Shown here piece by piece: positions 15,101-30,100 of a DNA stretch of 64,000 bases. The stretch lies in NCBI GenBank assembly GCA_040954595.2, contig CM082590.2, forward strand, positions 10,912,001-10,976,000. The letters run 5' to 3'. Positions within the stretch are counted from its first letter, which is position 1; every line of letters begins with the position of its first letter. The notes beneath the pieces are model-generated. The model saw only the letters and a program-made list of their open reading frames with translations, made no database searches and was not told where the DNA came from. The stretch comes from Balanoglossus misakiensis. Its lineage: Eukaryota; Hemichordata. The translations under genes were made by a program, and so were the position numbers.

Positions 15101-18100
15101 AGCTGGATCACATGTGACTGCAAGACTGGCCCCTGAATTGTCACTTGCTGATCCACTGAATGTTACCACAGCAGTTGGACCTCCATTGTATTCAGCTGTC
15201 TGATCAGCTGGGCAAGTGATGACTGGTCTGATGGAATCTGAAAATGAGCAAGGGTGTTACATTCATTTTAAACTTGTACATATCCTGGTTTCACTGCTTG
15301 TATAACATCATCGATCCAACTCTTTCTAATTGAAAGCACCTCCAGAGATCTTTGTAAGACTTAAACTTACCTCCAACAGTCACAGTAAATGTGCATGTTC
15401 CCACATTTCCATCCAGATCGATGGCTGAGCATGTCACTATCGTGTCTCCACTGATGAAAGTAGAATTTGATGGCGGGTCGCACATCACTGCCAGTTGCTG
15501 TCCTGAATTGTCTATGGCTGATTCACCATCAAACACAACAACAGCAGTCGTGTTTCCGAAATCATATTCCATGGTAATATTTGAAGGACATGTCAATGTC
15601 GGCCTCGTAAGATCTAAAAAAGTATACAAGTATATAATATTGAAGAGCATCGTCTAAAACAGCATGTCCGTTTCCTACGAGTTCATTTTGTACTACCAAT
15701 TAAAAAAGCTGTTATATTGTGTTCAGATGTGACCAAGAATATTCTACCGCAAAACAAGTACACTTAAATTTGTAAAATTGGCAACAAAGTAGAATAGATA
15801 CACATACCTTGCACGGTAATTGTAAAGTTACAAGTCCCAATATTGCCAGCTGCATCAATAGCAGAACAAGTCACAACATTCTCTCCAATCATGAATGTAG
15901 AATTAGATGGTGGATCACAGGTTACTGCAATGATGTGTCCAGTATTGTCCAGAGCTGATTCTCCACTGAACTCCACAACAGCTGTGGTATTTCCATAACT
16001 ATTCTCAACTGTCATATCAGCTGGACATGATACTACCGGATTGGTTTCGTCTGAAACGGATAAAGTTAAAACTTTGAGCTGATCAACCAATAACAGGTGT
16101 TACTATCCAGGAAGAAACAATTACAAAAAGTAATATTCACAGGCACAAAATACGAACCTTGTACAGTAATGGTGAAGCTACAGTTTCCAGTGTTTCCAGC
16201 CACATCAGTAGCAGAACAAGTCACAACATTCTCTCCACTGAAGAAAACAGAATTGGAGGGCGGATCACAGGTTACAGCGAGTATTACTCCAGAATTATCC
16301 ATTGCTGATTCTCCACTGAACTGAACGACAGCTGATGTGTTTCCATATTCATTCTCCACCACGATATCACCAGCTCCATTAAATTCCACCACTGATGTTG
16401 TATTTCCGTTCTCATACTCAACTGTCAAATTATTCGGACATGACAATACTGGCGCTGTTGTGTCTGTGGAATGAAAGTTATTTTGGAAGATATTCTACAA
16501 TAATGTCTGTTTTCATGGAAGATCACCGAACTTAACAGAGGAGATTGGAAGTGTCCAAATGAAATGCATACAAGGCCTGGAAAATGTGGTTTGATGAAAT
16601 CATTCATCGTTTGAACAACTCTGAGAGTACAAACCTTGAACAATCACAAAAAAGGTACACGCTCCAACATTTCCAGCCACATCCGTAGCAGAACACGTCA
16701 CAACTGTATCTCCACTGTCAAATGTGGAATTTGAAGACGGATCACAGGTCACTGCGAGCAGATGTCCGGAATTGTCAGTGGCTGACTCTCCATCAAAGAA
16801 TACAACAGCAGTTGTGTTGCCGTAATCATTCTCGCTAGTAATGTTGGCAGGGCATGTCACAATGGGCATGGTGGTATCTGCAAAAAACAATTATCATCAG
16901 CAATGAAGGCAGGTTGTTCTTAGAAGCTTTTGGATGGTCTTTAGTGTAGTGCAAGAAGAGATAGTGAAATAGAAGTGGAGTAGCTTCAGAAAAGAAATTC
17001 ACAAACCACCAGTAGAAAACTTCTTCAACATATCTGGCAAACAGGGCTTTTTCCAGTTGATTGCAAGACTGTTGACGGTCTGTGACAAAAGACTAAATAC
17101 ATCAATTGAATTAGGATTAAAAGTTATTACCTTCAACAGTTACTATGAAAGCACAAGTTCCCACATTTCCAGCCACATCAGTAGCAGAGCATGTCACTAT
17201 TGTGTCTCCGCTAACAAACGAAGAATTCGATGGCGGGTCGCACGTCACTGCCAGTTGGTGTCCAGCATTGTCAATGGCTGACTCTCCACTAAACACAACA
17301 ACTGCAGTTGTATTGCCGTAGTCGTATTCAACTGTAACATTTGATGGGCAGGATACAACAGGGCTTATGGTGTCTGAAAAATAAACATATACAATGCAAT
17401 TTTTGAAATCATTTCTTATACAATGTCCATGACATAAATGTTGGCATCCAGTTTCAAAATGTCAAAACGCTCATATCAGCTGCTCTTAGATTGGACACAA
17501 AAGATACAATCACGTACCTTGGACAGTTACTATGAAACGACATGTTCCTACATTTCCAGCCATATCTGTGGCATTACAAGTCACAATTGTGTTTCCGTTG
17601 GTGAATGTAGAGTTCGATGGTGGATTACACATCACTTCTGGTTGATATCCAGAATTGTCTACAGCCGACTCGCCATCAAAAAGCACAACTGCAGTTGTAT
17701 TGCCGTAGTCGTATTCAACAGTTACATTTGTGGGACAGGTCAAGACGGGGTTGGTGGTATCTGAAATATTACATTTGTAAATAGCCACATCAAGAATTGG
17801 ACAGTCTAACAAAATGTGGAGAAAATACACAATGCAAATGATCATTTGCGAGTAGCAAATGGTGAAATGTGACACTTGCAAGTGGTGACAAGTATCATTC
17901 TAAAGTCATCACTCGCAAAAGATACATTTGACCACAGTTTGCACATGTCACAAAAAGTATACATACCTTGCACAGTGATTGTAAAATTGCAGCTTCCAAT
18001 GTTACCACTCTCATCAGTAGAACTACAAGTAACTGCATTGTCTCCACTCACAAATGTAGAATTTGATGGTGGATTACAAGTAACTAATACACTCTTTCCA

Positions 18101-21100
18101 GAATTATCTGTTGCCGACTCTCCACTGAATTCAACCACTGCTGTTGTATTGCCATAGTCATACTCCACTGTCAAACCAGCAGGACAGGTTACCATGGGAT
18201 TTGTTGTGTCTGGAAATAATAATGTGATCAGACATTTGAAATGTAGGCATTCAATGTGTAAATGTGAAATTGAACAATGTCCATAAGGTAAACAAGGGAC
18301 TTGATTCAAGTTACATGAATGACCCCAGTTAGGACTAATTCCTACAGTTTTACAACATGCACAGAAACAAATCAAGGGTACATACCTTGTACAGTAATTG
18401 TGAAGCTACAATTTCCAGTGTTGCCAGCCACATCCGTAGCTGAACATGTCACTACATTGTCCCCATTCACAAAGGTGGAATTAGATGGTGGATCACAGGT
18501 TACTGCAAGGATGTGTCCAGAATTGTCCAGAGCTGATTCTCCACTGAACTCCACAACTGCTGTGGTATTTCCATAATCATTCTCAACTGTCAAATCAGCT
18601 GGACATATAACAACCGGATCAAATGTGTCTGTAAAAAAATTAACATCAAAGTGTGGTTAGAATGGAAATAATGTAATCAATTACAGCAGCAATTAAATGA
18701 AATCACCTTCTCACCACAGTGGTGTACTCCAAATCCATTGTTTCTAAGGTGAAGTTCATGTCAAGAGAGAAACAAGGATGAAAGGAGAAATATATTTGTG
18801 TATTTCAACCTACCTTGCACTATTACTGTGAAACTACATGTTCCAACATTTCCAGCCATGTCAATAGCTGAACATGTGACAACTGTGGCACCAACTTCAA
18901 ATGTAGAATTGGACGGCTGGTCACACGTCACTGCGAGATCATGTCCAGAATTGTCCACAGCAGATTCACCATCAAACAAAACAATAGCTGTTGTATTTCC
19001 ATATGCATTCTCTACTGTTATGTTGGCTGGACATGTGACCACAGGGCTGGTGGTGTCTGAAGAAAAGGGACCCGTAAAAATGACATTGATGCAGTAGCTA
19101 GGATGGAATGGAATCATGCATATATACAACTCACACTTAAAAAGGAAAGAAATCAAAACTCTTACAAATAATGTCACAAAGTAGTCATCATACCTTTTAC
19201 ATTGACAATAAAACCACACATTCCAACATTTCCAGCCCTATCAGTAGCCCAACATGCAACAATGGTGTCTCCGCTCACAAAAGTAGAATTTGATGGCGGG
19301 TCGCACATCACAGCCAACTGGTGTCCTGAATTGTCTATGGCTGATTCACCATCAAACACAACAACAGCGGTCGTGTTTCCATAATCATACTCAACAGAGA
19401 TGTTGTTAGGACAAGTCACCACAGGGTTGAAAGTGTCTGTCAAAAACGAAAAAAGTTTGAGATATGAGACTCCATAGAAACTTTTATTTCAAGAGAATAT
19501 CAAATGAACAACTTCTATGCAACGTTCTGGTGTTCATATCCTCTTTTAAAAGGTTTATAATAACCTACCTTGGACAGTCACTATGAAACGACATGTTCCC
19601 ACGTTGCCAGACACATCAATTGAAGAACAAGTTACAAGTGTGTTCCCACTCACAAATGTAGAATTCGAAGGCGGATCACAAGACACATTCACTGCATGAC
19701 CCGAATTGTCTGTGGCAGACTCGCCAGAAAATACCACAAATGCTGTTGTGTTTCCATAGTCGTACTCAATGGTCACATTCGAGGGACATGTTACATCTGG
19801 ACCAATTGTATCTGGCAAGAAATGCATGTTGTCATTAGGAGCAAGAACGGCACATTGTCAACATGAAGATTCTTGTTACTTCCTTCAAAATAAAACTGAT
19901 TCCGTCTATTCAATTCTTGTCCTACCTTGTACAGTGACTGTGAACGTGCAACTTCCTTCATTTCCGGAATCATCAGTTGCCGTACAGGATACTTCCGTCT
20001 CACCATCAGGGAATGTGGATCCGGATGCTGTATCACAAATCACTGCAGGTGTTGTTCCTGAATTATCCGTTGCAGATGCACTGAATGTTACCACAGCTGT
20101 TGTGTTACCATAGTCATACTCAACTGTCAGATTAGCCGGACATGCGAGGATAGGACTGGTTGTATCTGAGGAGAATGAATTTCTTGTTAGTGACACTAGA
20201 ATTTCTCTGTATTCTTTGGATGGAAATGACACCACCAATAGACTTCTAAATACATGTAGTTTCCTTTCTACTTCTTGGACACAAAGATATATGTCGAACA
20301 AAATAATGTATTGCAAGTTTAGAACCAAAACTCAAAGAGAAACATACCTTGAACAGTCACTTGGAAACCACATGTTGCAATATTTGCAGCCGCATCCTGA
20401 GCGAAGCAAGACACAATTGTGTTCCCCATCGGAAATGTTGAGTTGGTGGGTGGGGTACAAGATGTGGAAACGACCTGCCCAGAATTGTCCGTGAAAAGTC
20501 CTTCAAATACGACAAAGGCAGTTGTATTGCCATCATCGATTTCAACAACTAGATTGGAGGGACAAGTGGCCACTGGACGGGTTGTATCTGAGAAGAGAAA
20601 AGAAAAGGAAACACACTGAGAATTTCAGGCCTAAACAACAATTAGGTACAACAACAAATGACTACAGGAATCGTATGGAACCATCAGATCAACTGATTGA
20701 TTGATTGATTGATTAAAAGACTCTCTACAAGTCGTACCTTGTACAGTGACACTGAAAGTGCAATTTGCACCATTTCCCGATGCATCTGTTGCAGAACATG
20801 TGACATCTGTATTGCCACTACTGAAAGTTGAACCAGAAGCTGGATCACATGTGACTGCAAGACTGGCCCCTGAATTGTCACTTGCTGATCCACTGAATGT
20901 TACCACAGCAGTTGGACCTCCATTGTATTCAGCTGTCTGATCAGCTGGGCAAGTGATGACTGGTCTGATGGAATCTGAAAATGAGCAAGGGTGTTACATT
21001 CATTTCAAACTTGTACATATCCTGCTTTCACTGCTTGTATAACATCATCCATCCAACTCTTTCAAATTGAAAGCACCACCAGACATCTTTGTAAGACTTA

Positions 21101-24100
21101 AACTTACCTCCAACAGTCACAGTAAATGTGCATGTTCCCACATTTCCATCCAGATCGATGGCTGAGCATGTCACTATCGTGTCTCCACTGATGAAAGTAG
21201 AATTTGATGGCGGGTCGCACATCACTGCCAGTTGCTGTCCTGAATTGTCTATGGCTGATTCACCATCAAACACAACAACAGCAGTCGTGTTTCCATAATC
21301 ATATTCCATGGTAATATTTGAAGGACATGTCAATGTCGGCCTCGTAAGATCTAAAAAAGTATACATGTATATAATATTGAAGAGCATTGTCTAAAACAGC
21401 ATGTCAGTTTCCTACAAGTTCATTTTGTACTACCACTTAAAAAGCTGTTATATTGTGTTCAGATGTGACCAAGAATATTCTACCGCAAAACAAGTACACT
21501 TAAATTTGTAAAATTGGCAACAAAGTTGAATAGATACACATACCTTGCACGGTAATTGTAAAGTTACAAATCCCAATATTGCCAGCTGCATCAATAGCAG
21601 AACAAGTCACAACATTCTCTCCAATCATGAATGTAGAATTAGATGGTGGATCACAGGTTACTGCAATGATGTGTCCAGTATTGTCCAGAGCTGATTCTCC
21701 ACTGAACTCCACAACAGCTGTGGTATTTCCATAACTATTCTCAACTGTCATATCAGCTGGACATGTTACTACCGGATTGGTTTCGTCTGAAACGGATAAA
21801 GTTAAAACTTTGAGCTGATCAACCAATAACAGGTGTTACTATCCAGGAAGAAACAATTACAAAAAGTAATATTAACAGCCACAAAATACGAACCTTGTAC
21901 AGTAATGGTGAAGCTACAATTTCCAGTGTTTCCAGCCACATCAGTAGCAGAACAAGTCACAACATTCTCTCCACTGAAGAAAACAGAATTGGAGGGCGGA
22001 TCACAGGTTACAGCGAGTATTGCTCCAGAATTATCCATTGCTGATTCTCCACTGAACTGAACGATAGCTGATGTGTTTCCATATTCATTCTCCACCACGA
22101 TATCACCAGCTCCATTAAATTCTACCACTGATGTTGTATTTCCGTTCTCATACTCAACTGTCAAATTATTCGGACATGACAATACTGGCGCTGTTGTGTC
22201 TGTGGAATGAAAGTTATTTTGAAGATTATTCTACAATAATGTCTGTTTTCATGGAAGATCACAGAACTTAACAGAGGAGATTGGAAGTGTCCAAATGAAA
22301 TGCATACAAGGCCTGGAAAATGTGCTTTGATGAAATCATTCATCGTTTGAACAGCTCTGAGAGTACAAACCTTGAACAATCACAAAAAAGGTACACGCTC
22401 CAACATTTCCAGCCACATCCATAGCAGAACACGTCACAACTGTATCTCCACTCTCAAATGTGGAATTAGAAGGCGGATCACAGGTCACTGCGAGCAGATG
22501 TCCGGAATTGTCAGTGGCTGACTCTCCATCAAAGAATACAACAGCAGTTGTGTTGCCGTAATCATTCTCGCTAGTAATGTTGGCAGGGCATGTCACAATG
22601 GGCATGGTGGTATCTGCATAAAACAATTATCATCAGCAATGAAGGCAGGTTGTTCTTAGAAGCTTTTGGATGGTCTTTAGTGTAGTGCAAGAAGAGATAA
22701 TGAAATAGGAGTGGAGAAGCTTCAGAAAAGAAATTCACAAACCACCAGTAGAAAACTTATTCAACATATCTGGCAAACAGAGCTTTTTCCCTTTAATTGC
22801 AAGACTGTTGACGGTCTGTAAAAGACTAAATACATCAATTGAATTAGGATTCAAAGTTATTACCTTCAACAGTTACTATGAAAGCACAAGTTCCCACATT
22901 TCCAGCCACATCAGTAGCAGAGCATGTCACTATTGTGTCTCCGCTAACAAACGAAGAATTCGATGGCGGGTCGCACGTCACTGCCAGTTGGTGTCCAGCA
23001 TTGTCAATAGCCGACTCTCCACTAAACACAACAACTGCAGTTGTATTGCCGTAGTCGTATTCAACTGTAACATTTGATGGGCAGGATACAACAGGGCTTA
23101 TGGTGTCTGAAAAATAAACATATACAATGCAATTATTGACATCATTTCCATGACATAAATCTTGACATCCACTTCCAAAATATCAAAACGCTCATATCAG
23201 CTGCTCTTAGATTGGACACAAAAGATACAATCACATACCTTGGACAGTTACTATGAAACGACATGTTCCTACATTTCCAGCCATATCTGTGGCATTACAA
23301 GTCACAATTGTGTTTCCGTTGGTGAATGTAGAGTTTGATGGTGGATTACACATCACTTCTGGTTGATATCCAGAATTGTCTACAGCCGACTCGCCATCAA
23401 AAAGCACAACTGCAGTTGTATTGCCGTAGTCGTATTCAACAGTTACATTTGTGGGACAAGTCAAGATGGGATTGGTGGTATCTGAAATATTACATTTGTA
23501 AATAGCCACATCAAGTATTGGACAGTCTAACAAAATGAGGACAAAATACACAATGCAAATGGTTATTTGCGAGTAGCAAATGGTGAAATGTGACACTTGC
23601 AAGTGGTGACAAGTATCATTCTAAAGTCATCACTCGCAATAGATACATTTGACCACAGTTGGCACATATCACAAAAAGTATACACACCTTGCACAGTGAT
23701 TGTAAAATTGCAGCTTCCAATGTTACCACTCTCATCAGTAGAACTACAAGTAACTGCATTGTCTCCACTCACAAATGTAGAATTTGATGGTGGATTACAA
23801 GTAACTAGAACACTCTTTCCAGAATTATCTGTTGCCGACTCTCCACTGAATTCAACCACTGCTGTTGTATTGCCATAGTCATACTCCACTGTCAAACCAG
23901 CAGGACAGGTTACCATGGGATTTGTTGTATCTGGAAATAATAATGTGATCAGACATTTGAAATGTAGGCATTCAATGTGTAAATATCAAATTGAACATAA
24001 GGTAAACAAGGGACTTGATTCAAGTTACATGAATGACCCCAGTTAGGACTAATTCCTACAGTTTTACATACCTTGTACAGTAATTGTGAAGCTACAATTT

Positions 24101-27100
24101 CCAGTGTTGCCAGCCCCATCCGTAGCAGAACATGTCACTACATTGTCTTCATTCACAAAGGTGGAATTAGATGGTGGATCACAGGTTACTGCAATGATGT
24201 GTCCAGAATTGTCCAGAGCTGATTCTCCACTGAACTCCACAACTGCTGTGGTATTTCCATAATCATACTCTGCTGTCAAATCCGCTGGACATGTTACAAG
24301 TGGATGAACAGAATCTGGAATAGATTTGAAATAATATCCATATTTATCTTTACACATAGAGACAAACAATGGCCGAGTACAACAGGACAATCTTATGTTT
24401 AATCCATTATATTACATACCTTGGACAATAATTGTAAAGTTACAAGTCCCAATATTGCCAGCTGCATCAATAGAAGAACAAGTCACAACATTCTCTCCAC
24501 TCATAAATGTAGAATTAGATGGTGGATCACATGTTACTGACAGAATTGCTCCAGAATTGTCTGTAACTGATTCTCCACTAAATTCCACAACTGCTGTGGT
24601 ATTTCCATAATCATTCTCAACTGTCAAATCAGCTGGACATATAACAACCGGATCAGATGTGTCTGTAAAAAGTATGACCATCAAAGTGAGATTAGAATGG
24701 ACAAAAATGTGTAATCAATTATAGCAGCAATTAAATGAAATCACCTTCTCACCACAGTGGTGTAGTCCAAATCCATTGTTTCTACGGTGAAGTTCATCTC
24801 AAGAGGGAATCGGGATGAAAGGAGAAATATATTTGTGTATTTCAACCTACCTCGCACTCTTACTGTGAAACTACATGTTCCAACATTTCCAGCCATGTCA
24901 ATAGCTGAACATGTGACAACTGTGGCACCGACTTCAAATGTAGTATTGGACGGCTGGTCACACGTCACTGCGAGATCATGTCCAGAATTGTCCACAGCAG
25001 ATTCACCATCAAACAAAACAATAGCTGTTGTATTTCCATATGCATTCTCTACTGTTATGTTGGCTGGACATGTGACCACAGGGCTGAAAGTGTCTGTGAA
25101 AAATGAAACAGTTTGAGACCTTAGACTCCATAGAAACTTCTATTTCAGGAGAATATCAAATCAACAACTTCTTTGCAACGTTCTGGGTTCATTATAATAA
25201 CCTACCTTGGACAGTCACTATGAAACGACATGTTCCCACGTTGCCAGACACATCAATTGAAGAACAAGTTACAAGTGTGTTCCCACTCACAAATGTAGAA
25301 TTCGAAGGCGGATCACAAGACACATTCACTGCATGACCCGAATTGTCTGTGGCAGACTCGCCAGAAAATACCACAAATGCTGTTGTGTTTCCATAGTCGT
25401 ACTCAATGGTCACATTCGAGGGACATGTTACATCTGGACCAATTGTATCTGGCAAGAAATGCATGTTGTCATTAGGAGCAAGAATGGCACATTGTCAACA
25501 TGAAGATTCTTGTTACTTCCTTCAAAATAAAACTGATTCCGTCTATTCAATTCTTGTCCTACCTTGTACAGTGACTGTGAACGTGCAACTTCCTTCATTT
25601 CCGGAATCATCAGTTGCCGTACAGGATACTTCCGTCTCACCATCAGGGAATGTGGATCCGGATGCTGTATCACAAATCACTGCAGGTGTTGTTCCTGAAT
25701 TATCCGTTGCAGATGCACTGAATGTTACCACAGCTGTTGTGTTACCATAGTCATACTCAACTGTCAGATTAGCCGGACATGCGAGGATAGGACTGGTTGT
25801 ATCTGAGGAGAATGAATTTCTTGTTAGTGACACTAGAATTTCTCTGTATTCTTTGGATGGAAATGAAATACATGTAGTTTCCTTTCTACTTGTTGGACAC
25901 AAAGATATATGTCGAACAAAATAATGTATTGCAAGTTTAGAACCAAAACTCAAAGAGAAACATACCTTGAACAGTCACTTGGAAACCACATGTTGCAATA
26001 TTTGCAGCCGCATCCTGAGCGAAGCAAGACACAATTGTGTTCCCCATCGGAAATGTGGAGTTGGTGGGTGGGGTACAAGATGTGGAAACGACCTGCCCAG
26101 AATTGTCCGTGAAAAGTCCTTCAAATACGACAAAGGCAGTTGTATTGCCATCATCGATTTCAACAACTAGATTGGAGGGACAAGTGGCAACTGGACGGGT
26201 TGTATCTGAGAAGAGAAAAGAAAAGGAAACACACTGAGATTTTCAGGCCTAAACAACCATTAGGTACAACAACAAATGTTTACAGGAATCCTATGTCACC
26301 ATCAGATCAACTGTTTGATTGACTGTTTGATTGATTGATTGATTAAAAGACTCTCTAAAAGTCGTACCTTGTACAGTGACACTGAAAGTGCAATTTGCAC
26401 CATTTCCCGATGCATCTGTTGCAGAACATGTGACATCTGTATTGCCACTACTGAAAGTTGAACCAGAAGCTGGATCACATGTGACTGCAAGACTGGCCCC
26501 TGAATTGTCACTTGCTGATCCACTGAATGTTACCACAGCAGTTGGACCTCCATTGTATTCAGCTGTCTGATCAGCTGGGCAAGTGATGACTGGTCTGATG
26601 GAATCTGAAAATGAGCAAGGGTGTTACATTCATTTCAAACTTGTACATATCCTGCTTTCACTGCTTGTATAACATCATCCATCCAACTCTTTCTAATTGA
26701 AAGCACCTCCAGAGATCTTTGTAAGACTTAAACTTACCTCCAACAGTCACAGTAAATGTGCATGTTCCCACATTTCCATCCAGATCGATGGCTGAGCATG
26801 TCACTATCGTGTCTCCACTGATGAAAGTAGAATTTGATGGCGGGTCGCACATCACTGCCAGTTGCTGTCCTGAATTGTCTATGGCTGATTCACCATCAAA
26901 CACAACAACAGCAGTCGTGTTTCCAAAATCATATTCCATGGTAATATTTGAAGGACATGTCAATGTTGGCCTCGTAAGATCTAAAAAAAGTATACATGTA
27001 TATAATATAGAAGAGCATCGTCTAAAACAGCATGTCAGTTTGCTACGAGTTCATTTTGTACTACCAATTAAAAAAGCTGTTATATTGTGTTCAGATGTGA

Positions 27101-30100
27101 CCAAGAATATTCTACCGCATCACAAGTACACTTAAATTAGTAAAATTGGCAACAAAGAAGAATAGATACACATACCTTGCACGGTAATTGTAAAGTTACA
27201 AGTCCCAATATTGCCAGTTGCATCAATAGAAGAACACGTCACAACTGTATCTCCACTCTCAAATGTGGAATTAGAAGGCGGATCACAGGTCACTGCGAGC
27301 AGATGTCCGGAATTGTCAGTGGCTGACTCTCCATCAAAGAATACAACAGCAGTTGTGTTGCCGTAATCATTCTCGCTAGTAATGTTGGCAGGGCATGTCA
27401 CAATGGGCATGGTGGTATCTGCAAAAAACAATTATCATCAGCAATGAAGGCAGGTTGTTCTTAGAAACTTTTGGATGGTCTTTAGTGTAGTGCAAGAAGA
27501 GATATTTGAAATAGGAGTGGAGAAGCTTCAGAAAAGAATTTCACAAACCACCAGTAGAAAACTTCTTCAACATATCTGGCAAACAGGGCTTTTTCCAGTT
27601 GATTGCTAGACTGCTGACGGTCTGTGACAAAAGACTAAATACATCAATTGAATTAGGATTCAAAGTTATTACCTTCAACAGTTACTATGAAAGCACAAGT
27701 TCCCACATTTCCAGCCACATCAGTAGCAGAGCATGTCACTATTGTGTCTCCGCTAACAAACGAAGAATTCGATGGCGGGTCGCACGTCACTGCCAGTTGG
27801 TGTCCAGCATTGTCAATAGCCGACTCTCCACTAAACACAACAACTGCAGTTGTATTGCCGTAGTCGTATTCAACTGTAACATTTGATGGGCAGGATACAA
27901 CAGGGCTTATGGTGTCTGAAAAATAAACATATACAATGCAGTTATTGACATCATTTCCATGACATAAATCTTGACATCCACTTCCAAAATGTCAAAACGC
28001 TCATATCAGCTGCTCTTAGATTGGACACAAAAGATACAATCACATACCTTGGACAGTTACTATGAAACGACATGTTCCTACATTTCCAGCCATATCTGTG
28101 GCATTACAAGTCACAATTGTGTTTCCGTTGGTGAATGTAGAGTTCGATGGTGGATTACACATCACTTCTGGTTGATATCCAGAATTGTCTACAGCCGACT
28201 CGCCATCAAAAAGCACAACTGCAGTTGTATTGCCGTAGTCGTATTCAACAGTTACATTTGTGGGACAAGTCAAGACGGGATTGGTGGTATCTGAAATATT
28301 ACATTGATTTTGTAAATAGCCACATCAAGTATTGGACAGTCTAACAAAATGTGGAGAAAATACACAATGCAAATGGTCATTTGTGAGTAGCAAATGGTGA
28401 AATGTGACACTTGCAAGTGGTGACAAGTATCATTCTAATGACCCCAGTTAGGACTAATTCCTACAGTTTTTCAACATGCACAGAAACAAATCAAGGGTAC
28501 ATACCTTGTACAGTAATGGTGAAGCTACAATTTCCAGTGTTGCCAGCCCCATCCATAGCAGAACATGTCACTACATTGTCTCCATTCACAAAGGTAGAAT
28601 TAGATGGTGGATCACAGGTTACTGCAAGGATGTGTCCAGAATTGTCCAGAGCTGATTCTCCGCTAAATTCCACAACTGCTGTGGTATTTCCATAATCATT
28701 CTCAACTGTCATATCAGCTGGACATGTTACTACTGGATTGGTTTCGTCTGAAACGGATAAAGTTAAAACTTTGAGCTGATCAACCAATAACAGGTGTTAC
28801 TATCCAGGAAGAAACAATTACAAAAAGTAATATTCACAGTCACAAAATACGAACCTTGTACAGTAATGGTGAAGCTACAGTTTCCAGTGTTTCCAGCCAC
28901 ATCAGTAGCAGAACAAGTCACAACATTCTCTCCACTGAAGAAAACAGAATTGGAGGGCGGATCACAGGTTACAGCGAGTATTGCTCCAGAATTATCCATT
29001 GCTGATTCTCCACTGAACTGAACGACAGCTGATGTGTTTCCATATTCATTCTCCACCACGATATCACCAGCTCCATTAAATTCTACCACTGACGTTGTAT
29101 TTCCGTTCTCATATTCAACCGTCAAATTATTCGGACATGACAATACTGGCGCTGTTGTGTCTGTGGAATGAAAGTTATTTTAAAGATTATTCTACAATAG
29201 TGTCTGTTTTCATGGAAGATCACAGAACTTAACAGAGGAGATTGGAAGTGTCCAAATGAAATGCATACAAGGTCTGGAAAATGTGGTTTGATGAAATCAT
29301 TCTTCGTTTGAACAACTCTGAGAGTACAAACCTTGAACAATCACAAAAAAGGTACACGCTCCAACATTTCCAGCCACATCCGTAGCAGAACACGTCACAA
29401 CTGTATCTCCACTCTCAAATGTGGAATTAGAAGGCGGATCACAGGTCACTGCGAGCAGATGTCCGGAATTGTCAGTGGCTGACTCTCCATCAAAGAATAC
29501 AACAGCAGTTGTGTTGCCGTAATCATTCTCGCTAGTAATGTTGGCAGGGCATGTCACAATGGGCATGGTGGTATCTGCAAAAAACAATTATCATCAGCAA
29601 TGAAGGCAGGTTGTTCTTAGAAGCTTTTGGATGGTCTTTAGTGTAGTGCAGGTGAGATACTTGAAATAGGAGAGGAGAAGCTTCAGAAAAGAAATTCACA
29701 AACCACCAGTAGAAAACTTCTTCAACATATCTGGCAAACAGGGCTTTTTTCCCTTTGATTGCAAGACTGTTGACGGTCTGTGACAAAAGACTAAATACAT
29801 CAATTGAATTAGGATTAAAAGTTATTACCTTCAACAGTTACTATGAAAGCACAAGTTCCCACATTTCCAGCCACATCAGTAGCAGAGCATGTCACTATTG
29901 TGTCTCCGCTAACAAACGAAGAATTTGATGGCGGGTCGCACGTCACTGCCAGTTGGTGTCCAGCATTGTCAATGGCTGACTCTTCACTAAATACAACAAC
30001 TGCAGTTGTATTGCCGTAGTCGTATTCAACTGTAACATTTGATGGGCAGGATACAACAGGGCTTATGGTGTCTGAAAAATAAACATATACAATGCAATTT

